Positions 42,502 to 51,099 of a DNA stretch of 64,000 nt are shown here, in pieces (the stretch's first letter is position 1; every line of letters starts with the position of its first letter). The stretch is from the NCBI GenBank assembly GCA_002420015.1, contig DIHF01000054.1, positions 7,173 through 71,172 of the forward strand. Direction: 5' to 3'. A model generated the notes under the pieces. That model was not told the DNA's origin. It saw nothing but the letters and a program-made list of their open reading frames with translations, and did not search any database. The DNA comes from Micavibrio sp. UBA5703 (GTDB taxonomy: Bacteria; Pseudomonadota; Alphaproteobacteria; Micavibrionales; Micavibrionaceae). The position numbers and the translations under genes were made by a program.

Positions 42502-43250
42502 GGGTTTGGAAACGCGGATCTTTCATCCCTGCATGTGGCAAAAACCAGCCTCTTCCCTGAATCCGATATTCTTTCGCCTGTTACCTTACAAAATTTTCTT
42601 TTGTTTTTAGTAGGGTCGGCAAGCATGGAAAACACCTGATCCATTTTTTTAAGGCTTGTTCCCCTTTGCTCCAAGGCTTCCTCTATTGTTGATCTTCTTT
42701 CTTCAACACTCAGATGTTCTTGACCGATATTGCTATAGTAAAAATCCAGAAGGTTTCCTGCCGCCGCCGCTCTTGTGTGAAAGGGATTTTGTTCATCGTT
42801 TATCTTTAGAAGGTAATAAATTGTTTGTGCGCGGACGAGATCGCTCGGTGTTTTCTTTTGGTCGTATAGTGTTTGCAAAATTACATTTCTTATTTGCTCG
42901 TTGCTGTCGGATAGCATCTTCAGCAAAGCTATACTGCTGATTTGTCCAACGGCATCATTTTCATTGGACTTGGCAAGAAGTGTCAAAACCTGAAGATTTG
43001 CGCAGGCTTGACTGAAATCGGCAATCAAACTCTGTTCGCCAATGGTTTCCCTTTGGTACGTTACTTTTCTTTCTTCGGTAACCGCGCAATTGGGTTGAAG
43101 CGTCTGCGTGATATTCACCTTCGGCTGCGGCGCCGCGCAGGCGTTAAACAGCACCAAGGATAAAGGCAGGCTGCAAATAACCGTAGCTTTTCGCTTTATT
43201 CCCCAAGCAATGTTATGAGGCTGCTCGATATTTTTGACCGCTGCTATCAT
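42498..43250 (-). CDS. hypothetical lipoprotein
   Basis: A 250-residue predicted lipoprotein. An unusually long polar N-terminus (residues 1-20) comes before the hydrophobic KATVICSLPLSLVLFNAC, with the lipid-bearing cysteine at about residue 38. The rest is helical, HEAT- or TPR-like without a clear repeat (VGQISSIALLKMLSDSNEQIRNVILQTLY). It follows the gene 43256-44149 by only five bases, so it is cotranscribed. The ATG lacks a good ribosome binding site; coupling to the upstream stop is likely. Role unknown; it likely lies in the periplasm. Confidence 0.65.
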   Translation of the reverse strand: MIAAVKNIEQPHNIAWGIKRKATVICSLPLSLVLFNACAAPQPKVNITQTLQPNCAVTEERKVTYQRETIGEQSLIADFSQACANLQVLTLLAKSNENDAVGQISSIALLKMLSDSNEQIRNVILQTLYDQKKTPSDLVRAQTIYYLLKINDEQNPFHTRAAAAGNLLDFYYSNIGQEHLSVEERRSTIEEALEQRGTSLKKMDQVFSMLADPTKNKRKFCKVTGERISDSGKRLVFATCRDERSAFPNP

Positions 43251-43255
43251 AAAAA

Positions 43256-44149
43256 TTACTTAGCGGGAGCAGACGGCTCCCCCCACTCTGTTAGTGGGGA
43301 ACTCCTGTCTTTCACGGGTTCTTTCTTTGGTTCCGGTAACTCAGAGAACATTTTGATAATAATATCTTCCGGCAATACCCTTTTGCCTTTTTCATTTCGT
43401 GCTTCTGTGAAGGCTTTAACAGTGATTCTCATGGATTTATTCAGTTCCGGATTGATTTGTGCTGCATAGCCGAACGCTGCTCCGTGCTCCAGAACGCTTC
43501 CTCCAATTTGTTCACCTGGCTTATTGCTTCTGCGATCAAGGAAGTGATTGAGCATCGCCATGCCTGTTTGATGTTTATGCATTAGATCGGCCATTTCTTT
43601 TTCATGTGCCTGAGCACCCTTTACTTCCTGAAGTGCAGTAAGTCCGCATTGGAGCTTTCGACGGTCGCCACTAGAGAGGTTATCAAAGACGATTTCTTTT
43701 CTATCTTTTGCTGACATGGCAGCAACGTCTTCAAGTGTTAGAGGAGAATCGATCCCACTGTTGTTGCTTTTACCAGCGCCCGCGCCCCCGCCACCTATCG
43801 GGCCGGCGCCGCCAAGAGAGAAAGTCCACGCATCGCCGCACTTATCACGGACGTACAGCCATGGCATGGAAGGTGCATTGAACATTACTGGTCCGCGTAT
43901 GTTGATATCGTTGCTTAGGTTCGAGTTCCCCCCTGTGCCGCCAGTACCACCTGTGGCGTTACCACCATCACCGCCTCTGCCGCCATATCCGGTACCGCCT
44001 CTGGCAGTGTTATTGATGTCTATATCGTTACTGGCAGGCGGCATCGGTCGATTACCCCCCGCCTGCGCATCTGCGGCACCCATGGCGGCGGCCAGCAGTA
44101 CAGGTCCCGCGACAACTTTGAAAAATGTTCCACGCATATTCAAGTTCAT
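43256..44149 (-). CDS. secreted glycine-rich hypothetical protein
   Basis: A 297-residue protein with signal peptide (residues 1-29, RGTFFKVVAGPVLLAAAMGAADA with cleavage after ADA or AQA). Residues about 47-80 are a glycine/threonine/asparagine repeat region (NTARGGTGYGGRGGDGGNATGG). Residues about 120-150 have a second glycine-rich stretch; the C-terminal half is helical and basic. GGGAG is seven bases before the ATG. It leads a two-gene operon with the lipoprotein gene. No family known. Confidence 0.65.
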   Translation of the reverse strand: MNLNMRGTFFKVVAGPVLLAAAMGAADAQAGGNRPMPPASNDIDINNTARGGTGYGGRGGDGGNATGGTGGTGGNSNLSNDINIRGPVMFNAPSMPWLYVRDKCGDAWTFSLGGAGPIGGGGAGAGKSNNSGIDSPLTLEDVAAMSAKDRKEIVFDNLSSGDRRKLQCGLTALQEVKGAQAHEKEMADLMHKHQTGMAMLNHFLDRRSNKPGEQIGGSVLEHGAAFGYAAQINPELNKSMRITVKAFTEARNEKGKRVLPEDIIIKMFSELPEPKKEPVKDRSSPLTEWGEPSAPAK

Positions 44150-44207
44150 GATTTTCTCCCGTTTTCTGCCCTCCCTGGGGGCGGATAAATGTTATGGCTG
44201 TGGTCTG

Positions 44208-44237
44208 TCTATTCCATAAAAGTGCAATTTATGTCAA
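44208..44237 (-). promoter_or_regulatory. probable promoter of 44149-42498
   Basis: On the minus strand TTGACA (44232-44237); the -10 is weaker, AATAGA (44208-44213) at 18 bp. It is about 59 bases before the ATG. Confidence 0.45.
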
Positions 44238-44345
44238 GGTTTATTGCATAATATTGGGATTTTATTTGCATAAGTCTAAAAAATCGTGTATCTACTGCGC
44301 CGTAAACCCTGTAAACATGGCAAGAAGACACTGGAATTGACATCA

Positions 44346-46358
44346 ATGCTAGGTCAAACCCCCACTTTCGAAGAGCAAGCAACGCTCTTGCTACCCTCTC
44401 CCCCGGAGGTCGAAAAGCCAAGAGGGATTCGCGGCTGGTTCAGGCGCTTTTGGGAATGGCTGAGTGGCGAAGAGGACATATCTTCGGGCGAGCATCGCTC
44501 CAAAGTCATAATCGATGTACAGGAATCAGATAAAAAGGGTTTCTTTGACAGGTTTGCTATCTCAGACACAGAGGCTGAAAAGCTTGAGCGCGAGCATGCT
44601 GCGGCGGCAAGAAGACATGTGGCTGAAGCAAAGATGCGGGCTGCGGAGATAGGCCTTCAGGCAGACGGAAAACCGATTTATCTGTCTGATCTGTCCTTGA
44701 AGGAGGAAACATCCGATACCGCTGCGGCGGGCACGGATCAAAAGAAACAAGCCCACCCCGAAGATTTTTCTTTAAGAACGTGGCCATTAGGGTTTTCACA
44801 AGCGCCACAGGACTATGATAAGCCTTCCGTCGAAACCACCAAGCAAAAGGAAACTCCTGCGGTGGAACCGCAAGAGCCGGATGATGACGGCGATGGTTCT
44901 GTCGTTGCGCCGGAACCGGTCATCGTCGTCGTTGCACCCGTCGATGCAAACACTGCTGAAACAGTTGCCGCAGTTCCACCCGAAGTGCCGCAAAACCAAG
45001 GCAAACAGAACGAAACGCCCGGCCCGGCAAATGAAAATCCCGCGCCTGTGGTTGTTAAGAAGAAAAAGGGTAAGGGATTTTTCAAGGGCGCGTTCCTGAG
45101 TGTTGCCGTGCAGGGCGCTGCGAAATACGGTATGCGCGAAGGCATGACGCAGCTTGGCTGGCTCGGTGGTCCGACTGGCGTTTTTGCGACGGCGGCGGGC
45201 AGCTCTGTTGTCGTGACGGGTTTTGCCATCGGTGCCGACTACCGCGCTGCAAAGAAAAAAATTCTTGAGGAAATGAAAAAGAATAATGCCGAGAGCGTTT
45301 GGAGCAATCAGGGCCGCCGCGAAGTTTTGCGGACCATCTTCAACAAGGAAGGCCGTAGAAAGTACGGCGTTACAGCCGCCAAATCGTTCGTCGGCGGTCT
45401 TTTCGGCGGCGGCGCTGTGGCGGGTATTGCTGAGCTTGTCGAATCGCCGGATATGTTTGCAAGCCTTAAAGACAAACTCAAAATTGCCAAGGATGCCGTT
45501 GTTGCGAAATACGAGACTTTGATGGGAACTGCTCCTCCGGCGGAACCTACATTGAAAGAACGATTGGTGGGACGTGACCCAGATCCAACGAGCGTCCCTA
45601 CTGTTACTGCCGCCACGATTAATCCGCAGACTGTAACGGTTCCCGTTCCTGCTGTTTCTGCTTCTCCTGTTGCACCGCCGTTGCCGGTGGGTGGGGATGA
45701 TGCGCCGCTTCCTGCGGCGGCTGTAGTTGCAGATGCTAAAGAGCCGCTCATCATGCCGGTTCTTGAAAATTTTGAGGGTTTTGCCGATAAGGGCGGCTTG
45801 GAACCATCAACGGTGGAAAAAATTGCGGAAGCTCAGCATGGCGACGCCAAAGCCATCTGGCAGCTGGCCGATAATTTTGCGAATGGCACCGGCGGTGTTC
45901 AGCAGGACAAAGGCATGGCAAAAATTTTCTGCGCCGAGGCCGACAGGCTGCTGGATAAAGATTCGGTTTGTCCGGAAGGTGATTCGACGAAGGATCATAA
46001 CAAACTGTTTGAAAAGCAGCTTGAGCAATGGGACGCCGAAAATGCCGCCAGCGATGTGCGTCTTGCCGAATGGGATGGGAAGATTGAAGAAGTTCGGAAA
46101 GAAAACGATGGGCACTTTGCCGAATTGAAATCACATCTTGATAAAATGGACGGATATGTCGCCGACCAGAATACCATTCTGGATGAAATTCTTGGGCCGG
46201 AAGAAGTTTCAGCCTTGCAGGAGGTTAACGCTGTAGAAGCGGATCATGATCCGGGCGAAGAATGCGCCGTGACGGATAACGGGGATGACACCTATGAAGT
46301 TGTATGCAGAAGCCGGGATCTTAACGTCGGCGACGAATTCATCGCCCATATAAAATAA
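44346..46358 (+). CDS. large hypothetical protein with a glycine-rich hydrophobic domain and Sel1-like unit
   Basis: A 670-residue protein of unknown function. Residues about 1-240 are polar, with Pro- and Glu-rich linkers. Residues about 250-360 hold a basic KKKKGKGFFKGAF stretch followed by small-residue hydrophobic segments (GWLGGPTGVFATAAGSSVVVTGFAIGA; SFVGGLFGGGAVAGIAELVE) that may be membrane helices. Residues about 495-530 resemble a Sel1 repeat (GDAKAIWQLADNFANGTGGVQQD). The C-terminus has a coiled region. ATG 44346 follows GGAA by ten bases; a GTG at 44286 is less likely. It is divergent from the secreted pair. Confidence 0.6.
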   Translation: MLGQTPTFEEQATLLLPSPPEVEKPRGIRGWFRRFWEWLSGEEDISSGEHRSKVIIDVQESDKKGFFDRFAISDTEAEKLEREHAAAARRHVAEAKMRAAEIGLQADGKPIYLSDLSLKEETSDTAAAGTDQKKQAHPEDFSLRTWPLGFSQAPQDYDKPSVETTKQKETPAVEPQEPDDDGDGSVVAPEPVIVVVAPVDANTAETVAAVPPEVPQNQGKQNETPGPANENPAPVVVKKKKGKGFFKGAFLSVAVQGAAKYGMREGMTQLGWLGGPTGVFATAAGSSVVVTGFAIGADYRAAKKKILEEMKKNNAESVWSNQGRREVLRTIFNKEGRRKYGVTAAKSFVGGLFGGGAVAGIAELVESPDMFASLKDKLKIAKDAVVAKYETLMGTAPPAEPTLKERLVGRDPDPTSVPTVTAATINPQTVTVPVPAVSASPVAPPLPVGGDDAPLPAAAVVADAKEPLIMPVLENFEGFADKGGLEPSTVEKIAEAQHGDAKAIWQLADNFANGTGGVQQDKGMAKIFCAEADRLLDKDSVCPEGDSTKDHNKLFEKQLEQWDAENAASDVRLAEWDGKIEEVRKENDGHFAELKSHLDKMDGYVADQNTILDEILGPEEVSALQEVNAVEADHDPGEECAVTDNGDDTYEVVCRSRDLNVGDEFIAHIK

Positions 46359-46370
46359 CCGGAAAGCTTT

Positions 46371-46727
46371 TTAGTATTCCGACTTCACTTCGTTGTTGCC
46401 GTCCATCAGAAGAACAGTCGGCTTGTAGTTCCGGGCCAGTTCCTTTTCCACCTGACCATAGGCGCAGATAATCACAAGATCGTCTTTTTGCACCAGACGT
46501 GCCGCCGCGCCGTTGATGCCGATCTTGCCGGAGCCTTTGGGGGCCTCGATCGCGTAGGTGGTAAAGCGCGCCCCGTTGTTGATGTTGAGGATGTCCACCT
46601 GTTCATACGGCAAAATTCCGGCGCGCTCCATCAACCCGCCGTCGATGGAGATCGAGCCTTCATAGTTCAGATCGGCTTCCGTGACTTTCGCCCGGTGGAT
46701 CTTTGTTTTCAACATGGTGAGCAGCAT
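46371..46727 (-). CDS. panD: aspartate 1-decarboxylase
   Basis: Pyruvoyl enzyme that makes beta-alanine for pantothenate. The 118 residues fit the family. Self-cleavage occurs between Gly and Ser in NYEGSISID (residues about 27-28 in this numbering). [38 protein letters not shown] is typical. The start could also be the Met at position 5 (46715). It is convergent with the large hypothetical gene and divergent from a repeat cluster and hit. Confidence 0.93.
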   Translation of the reverse strand: MLLTMLKTKIHRAKVTEADLNYEGSISIDGGLMERAGILPYEQVDILNINNGARFTTYAIEAPKGSGKIGINGAAARLVQKDDLVIICAYGQVEKELARNYKPTVLLMDGNNEVKSEY

Positions 46728-46736
46728 TTTATATCT

Positions 46737-46815
46737 CTTGTCATTCTGAAGGGCTTTGGCCCTGAAGAATCTTCTTGATTGAACCAGGATCCTTCGCTAA
46801 CGCTCAGGATGACAA
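46737..46815. repeat. inverted pair of interspersed repeats between panD and hit
   Basis: TGTCATTCTGAAGGGCTTTGG... (46738) and ...CTAACGCTCAGGATGACA (to about 46813) form an imperfect palindrome of the TGTCAT...ATGACA family. Confidence 0.8.
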
Positions 46816-46852
46816 ATAGGTGAATCCGGCCATAACGTCAAGGGGAGAGCTC

Positions 46853-47221
46853 ATGACCGCATACGACAAGAACAATATTTTCGCCAAAATCCTGCGCGGG
46901 GAGATCCCGTGTAAAAAGGTCCATGAGGATGAATACGTGCTGGCCTTTAACGATATAAACCCGCAGGCCCCGGTGCATATTCTGGTGATCCCGAAGGGTG
47001 CGTATGTATCGATCGACGATTTCGGCGCAAATGCCTCGGAAAGTGAAATCGCGGGGTTTTACCGCGCCGTGGCGAAAATCGCGCAGGAAAACAATCTGGC
47101 CGCCGGGGGTTTTCGTACCATCGCCAATACCGGATTAAACGGTGGGCAGGAAGTTCCGCATTTCCACGTCCATCTTCTGGGTGGCCGCTCGCTGGGGCCG
47201 ATGCTCGCTAAGGCGGCTTAG
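46853..47221 (+). CDS. HIT family hydrolase
   Basis: A 122-residue Hint-like nucleotide hydrolase acting on adenosine phosphoramidates or similar. The catalytic HIT triad is GGQEVPHFHVHLLGGR, H-x-H-x-H (residues about 102-106). AYDKNNIFAKILRGEIPCKKVHEDEYVLAFNDINPQAPVH is the family's N-terminal half. AAGGGGAGAG is eight bases before the ATG. The stop overlaps the stop of the convergent gene in TTAG. Confidence 0.92.
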   Translation: MTAYDKNNIFAKILRGEIPCKKVHEDEYVLAFNDINPQAPVHILVIPKGAYVSIDDFGANASESEIAGFYRAVAKIAQENNLAAGGFRTIANTGLNGGQEVPHFHVHLLGGRSLGPMLAKAA

Positions 47222-47805
47222 GATTTGCCGCCGAACGGAAACGGGATGACATTATCTGTCATTTCCGTTGTTTGCGTTCCGGCGACAACGCCGAAATCGA
47301 CGGGCTCGCCCGCTTCGTTGTCGATGACGCCCACAAATTCCTCGGCGATCAGGGCGTGTGCTCCGGCCTGAATGCACAATATTTCACAAAGTGCTGCGGC
47401 CTTCGGGTCGTGGCTGGCGAAGAAGGCGGTGTTGACCTCCAGCAGATCGCAAAGCCCTTCGAGGTCTTCGGGAATCCCGGCCAGCGTGTCGAACACCAGC
47501 GCCTCGTCGATGCGCTTCTCGCGGGCGTTCTCCAGCCACAGCGGCGCGTAATCCTCGATGATGCGGTCACATTCGATGCCAAGAACTTTCAGCGTCGCCG
47601 ACGGATACGCGGCGGCCTTTGATATTTCTTTTGCAGCCAGCGCGATGGACAGCAGCGCCGAATCCGGTTGCAGATTGCTGATGGTTTCATGCAGTGCGTA
47701 TTGCTCGTCGTCGGCCATCGGCTCCGTCGCCTCCAGCATGTCGCGCACGACCATCGGCACATATAATTTGCTTGTTAAAAGTGCGGAATCTTTTTTGTTC
47801 AACAT
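47218..47805 (-). CDS. hypothetical acidic protein
   Basis: A 195-residue acidic helical protein, family unknown to me. The N-terminus MLNKKDSALLTSKLYVPMVVRDMLEATEPM, the ALHETISNLQPDSALL segment, and a proline-ended tail (NVIPFPFGGKS). The tail's DNVIPFPFGG is a common end in alphaproteobacterial proteins. AGGAG is nine bases before the ATG. It is convergent with the HIT gene. No signal peptide is seen. Confidence 0.65.
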   Translation of the reverse strand: MLNKKDSALLTSKLYVPMVVRDMLEATEPMADDEQYALHETISNLQPDSALLSIALAAKEISKAAAYPSATLKVLGIECDRIIEDYAPLWLENAREKRIDEALVFDTLAGIPEDLEGLCDLLEVNTAFFASHDPKAAALCEILCIQAGAHALIAEEFVGVIDNEAGEPVDFGVVAGTQTTEMTDNVIPFPFGGKS

Positions 47806-47975
47806 GGCACACTCCTCTGTCTAATCTATCTAAAAACGCGCCCTCATATCTCCTCTCTTAAACCTAAAAAATGAACAAGTTCTTAACGCGCTTTCCTTTT
47901 ATTGGGGCCTGTGCGATAAAAAGGGTGAAAATCCAGTATTTGCAACGTTTTTGATAATTGTGGGGAAAGCGAACC

Positions 47976-49493
47976 ATGGTCGCCCGCGTTAACACCGTCG
48001 CCTTTCAGGGCATCGACGTAAAGCCCGTCGATGTGCAGGTGCAGATTGCCAGCGGCGTGGTCGCGTTCAACATTGTCGGTCTTCCTGATAAAGCCGTGGC
48101 GGAGAGCAAAGAGCGCGTGCGTGCCGCGCTGCATGCGCTGGGTTTGTCGCTTCCGGCCAAGCGGTTGACGGTCAATCTCGCCCCCGCCGATGTGGCGAAG
48201 GAAGGATCGCATTATGATCTTCCCATCGCGCTCGGGCTGCTGGCGGCGATGGAGATTATCCCGAAGGGCGAGCTTGAGGAATATGTCGTGCTGGGCGAAT
48301 TGTCGCTGGATGCGGGTATTCGCGCCGTGACGGGCGTTTTGCCCGCCGCGATGCATGCCGGAGTGAACGATAACAAGCTGATCTGCCCGGAGGCTTGCGG
48401 CGGCGAAGCGGCCTGGGCGGGCGATATCGACATCCTCGCGCCGCGCGATCTGCTCCAGCTCATCAATCACATCAAGGGCACGCAGGTGATGAGCCGCCCC
48501 GTTGCGGCGCTCGGCGATCAGGGGCCTGTGCGCGTACCGGATTTATCCGAAGTAAAGGGACAGGAAACCGCCAAGCGCGCCCTCGAAATTGCGGCGGCGG
48601 GCGGGCATAATTTATTGATGATCGGCCCGCCGGGCTCAGGCAAGTCGATGATGGCCAGTTGCCTGCCCGGTATTCTGCCGCCGCTTTCGCCGCGCGAGGC
48701 GCTCGAGGTTTCGATGATACACTCGCTGGCCGGGACGCTGCCCGATGGCGGGCTATTGAAATACCGCCCGTTCCGCGATCCGCATCATTCGGCTTCGCTG
48801 CCTGCGCTGATCGGCGGCGGGCACCGCGTCAAGCCGGGGGAAATTTCCCTCGCGCATCACGGCGTTTTATTTCTGGACGAATTGCCCGAGTTCGCGCGCG
48901 CCACGCTTGAATCGCTGCGCCAGCCTTTGGAAACCGGAGAGGCGCTGGTGGCGCGGGTCAATTCGCACGTGACATACCCGGCGCGGTTTCAACTGATCGC
49001 GGCGATGAACCCGTGCCGCTGTGGCCATCTGGGCGATCCCGATCTTGAATGCACGAAGGTGCCGCGCTGCGCCGCCGATTATCAGGCGAAAATTTCCGGC
49101 CCCATGATGGACCGCATCGACATGCAGGTCGATGTGCCGGCGGTGAAGGTCGGCGATCTGGGCGCGAGCGCGGGTGAATCTTCCGCCGTTGTCGGTGCAC
49201 GTGTGGCAAAGGCGCGCCGGATACAGGAAGAACGCTACGCGCAATTTGAGACAAAGGGATTTACCGTCAACGCCTATGCCGATGGAAAAATCCTGGAGGA
49301 AATCGCGCCGCTGCAGGACGAAGCCAAAACGCTTCTCAACAGAACGATGGAAAGCGCCAAGCTATCGGCGCGGGCATATTTCCGGGTGCTGCGCGTGGCC
49401 CGGACGATTGCCGATTTGTCCGGCGCGCCGGAGAGTATCGGCAAAACCCATATCGCCGAGGCGCTCAGTTACCGGCGGGTGTCGATCAATTAG
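47976..49493 (+). CDS. comM: YifB/ComM family magnesium chelatase-like ATPase
   Basis: AAA+ protein whose Vibrio and Haemophilus relatives act as a branch-migration helicase in DNA uptake. The 505 residues equal the family. Lon-like N-terminal domain begins VNTVAFQGIDVKPVDVQVQI; Walker A is GPPGSGKSMMASCLPGILPP, Walker B LFLDELPEF, then MNPCRCGHLGDP (zinc-binding-like Cys region), and SARAYFRVLRVARTIADL. GGGGAAAG precedes the ATG at 47976. It is a single-gene unit; a large repeat follows. Confidence 0.93.
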   Translation: MVARVNTVAFQGIDVKPVDVQVQIASGVVAFNIVGLPDKAVAESKERVRAALHALGLSLPAKRLTVNLAPADVAKEGSHYDLPIALGLLAAMEIIPKGELEEYVVLGELSLDAGIRAVTGVLPAAMHAGVNDNKLICPEACGGEAAWAGDIDILAPRDLLQLINHIKGTQVMSRPVAALGDQGPVRVPDLSEVKGQETAKRALEIAAAGGHNLLMIGPPGSGKSMMASCLPGILPPLSPREALEVSMIHSLAGTLPDGGLLKYRPFRDPHHSASLPALIGGGHRVKPGEISLAHHGVLFLDELPEFARATLESLRQPLETGEALVARVNSHVTYPARFQLIAAMNPCRCGHLGDPDLECTKVPRCAADYQAKISGPMMDRIDMQVDVPAVKVGDLGASAGESSAVVGARVAKARRIQEERYAQFETKGFTVNAYADGKILEEIAPLQDEAKTLLNRTMESAKLSARAYFRVLRVARTIADLSGAPESIGKTHIAEALSYRRVSIN

Positions 49494-49501
49494 GCGTTTT
49501 T

Positions 49502-49653
49502 GAACCACGGATAAACACAGATGAACGCGGATAACAAAAACACTGCCTTTCCCGCGCAAGCGGGAATCTTGAGTCTTTATTAATCATAGATCCCCGCTTA
49601 CGCGGGGAAAGCAGAAAGAAAATCTGCGTCTATCCGTGTTCATCCGTGGTTTC
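49502..49653. repeat. nested palindromic repeat after comM
   Basis: Outer arms GAACCACGGATAAACACAG (49502) and CCGTGTTCATCCGTGGTTTC (to 49653). Inside, at about 49541-49616, lies a pair of short hairpins (TTCCCGCGCAAGCGGGAA; ATCCCCGCTTACGCGGGGAA) that nearly match 18250-18323. Confidence 0.85.
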
Positions 49654-49843
49654 ATATGATTTTTTTCGAATAAAACTTTATTCAACAAAATCAACAACTT
49701 AATTGTAAACAACCACAACAAATATGAAAAATTTCTTGCAGTTTCAAGGTTTTGGAGGCATAAATTTGTAAATATTAAAGGTTTTACGGTAAAATTAACT
49801 TATTAAGAAAAAGAAACATCAACAGTTTCGGGCGGCGTGAGGC
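49654..49843. other. AT-rich intergenic region
   Basis: About 190 bases of AT-rich sequence with runs such as TTCAACAAAATCAACAAC and AAATTAACTTATTAAG. It probably carries the promoter of the next gene, but no -35/-10 pair stands out. No gene is visible. Confidence 0.4.
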
Positions 49844-50953
49844 GTGAGTAAGTTTAACAGTTTCGATAGCAACCTCTTTAACGGCGTTAGTGCTCGTTCT
49901 TACGGGCCGATGGAGTTCAATCCGTTCGCGCAGCAACAGCTTCAGGAAGCGCCGAAAGAAACCATCCTGCAATCGCTGGCTCCTAATAAGAATTTCAAGG
50001 TTGAGGCAAGGCCAGTTGAAAGCGTTGACGCAACACAAAAAAACGTTCAGTCAAATATTGATCCCAAGCAAAAAGCCGCCGATTCTGTTGGCCAGCAATG
50101 TGCAAATATGAAGGCAGATATAACTGCCACTATCAAAGAGGCGCAAGGCAAGGTCCAAGAGGTAACGAAATCGCTTGGTCTAAATTTCAAAGAAGTTTTT
50201 CCTGATGAAAGTATGGCTCCGGATAGTTGTGCAGAGTTGGCTTGTCAGGCTATAGCGGGAGCTAATCCTAACGGTGCGGGCTCGCTGGCTAAAATCGCCA
50301 AAGTGGGTAGCAGCATCGACACGATGGCTTTCATCGCAAGCGACAGAAAGCAGTATGCAAGCAGGGAAGAAGCGGAAGCTGCTATTGAGCAGAAGTTGAG
50401 AGAAATATCTTCGGCACCTCAGGCAGATTCGCGTGCAATGTTGAAGGCTTCAATGTCTGCCGATGCATCGCCCGAAGATAAAAAATCAGCAGGTTTCGAC
50501 TGGAATAGATTTTTTGATGAGGGGCATAAACTTAAAGACTTGATGTCAATAAATCCGGAGAACCCTCAACCTAAACTGGTTCCTGAATACACCAGAGTTT
50601 GCCAGATAGAAAATACTGTTGCTGTGGCCACAGCAACAAATATATTCGCCGAAGAAAATACGAACGAAGCACCTGTAGGAATAGATACCCGCGATTTCGA
50701 TCCAAAGATGCCATCGAAAGAACTTGAAGAAAAAGTAAAGGGAATGGATCCTGAAGAACAGGGAAAATTCAGGGGGGATTTGGAGTTGGTCAGCCAGTCC
50801 CTTGGGGGGGTTAGTGGCAAACTCAAAGGCATGGATACCAAAACAACCAGCCTTGGCCGCGATGTTAAGGATTTGCTTGCGGAGTTGGAGCAACCAAAAC
50901 CGCAATTCGATCCTCCCACGCCACGCCCCATGGCTATGGGCATGGTGGCTTAA
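49844..50953 (+). CDS. hypothetical soluble protein
   Basis: A 369-residue protein of unknown family, starting GTG (MSKFNSFDSNLFNG). It is hydrophilic, with helical and possibly coiled stretches (ADITATIKEAQGKVQEVTKSLG; ELEEKVKGMDPEEQGKFRGDLELV), a cysteine cluster region (DSCAELACQAIAG), and a Pro-rich tail (FDPPTPRPMAMGMVA). No signal peptide. Codon use differs from comM and uvrD (more AT-rich third positions), which fits the group of hypothetical genes. The ribosome binding site is weak. It is alone before the GGDEF gene. Confidence 0.6.
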   Translation: MSKFNSFDSNLFNGVSARSYGPMEFNPFAQQQLQEAPKETILQSLAPNKNFKVEARPVESVDATQKNVQSNIDPKQKAADSVGQQCANMKADITATIKEAQGKVQEVTKSLGLNFKEVFPDESMAPDSCAELACQAIAGANPNGAGSLAKIAKVGSSIDTMAFIASDRKQYASREEAEAAIEQKLREISSAPQADSRAMLKASMSADASPEDKKSAGFDWNRFFDEGHKLKDLMSINPENPQPKLVPEYTRVCQIENTVAVATATNIFAEENTNEAPVGIDTRDFDPKMPSKELEEKVKGMDPEEQGKFRGDLELVSQSLGGVSGKLKGMDTKTTSLGRDVKDLLAELEQPKPQFDPPTPRPMAMGMVA

Positions 50954-51099
50954 CGAAAGCCGCTTCCTGCGCCTATTTCCATCCTTTTACACAATTACGC
51001 TTTGACCTGCCCCGGCGGATATTATAAGAAAGGCTCTTTCTGATCGGGGTCATTCCTGCTAGAGTTTCAATAAAATAAAGGTTTACAAGGTTTTAGGCC

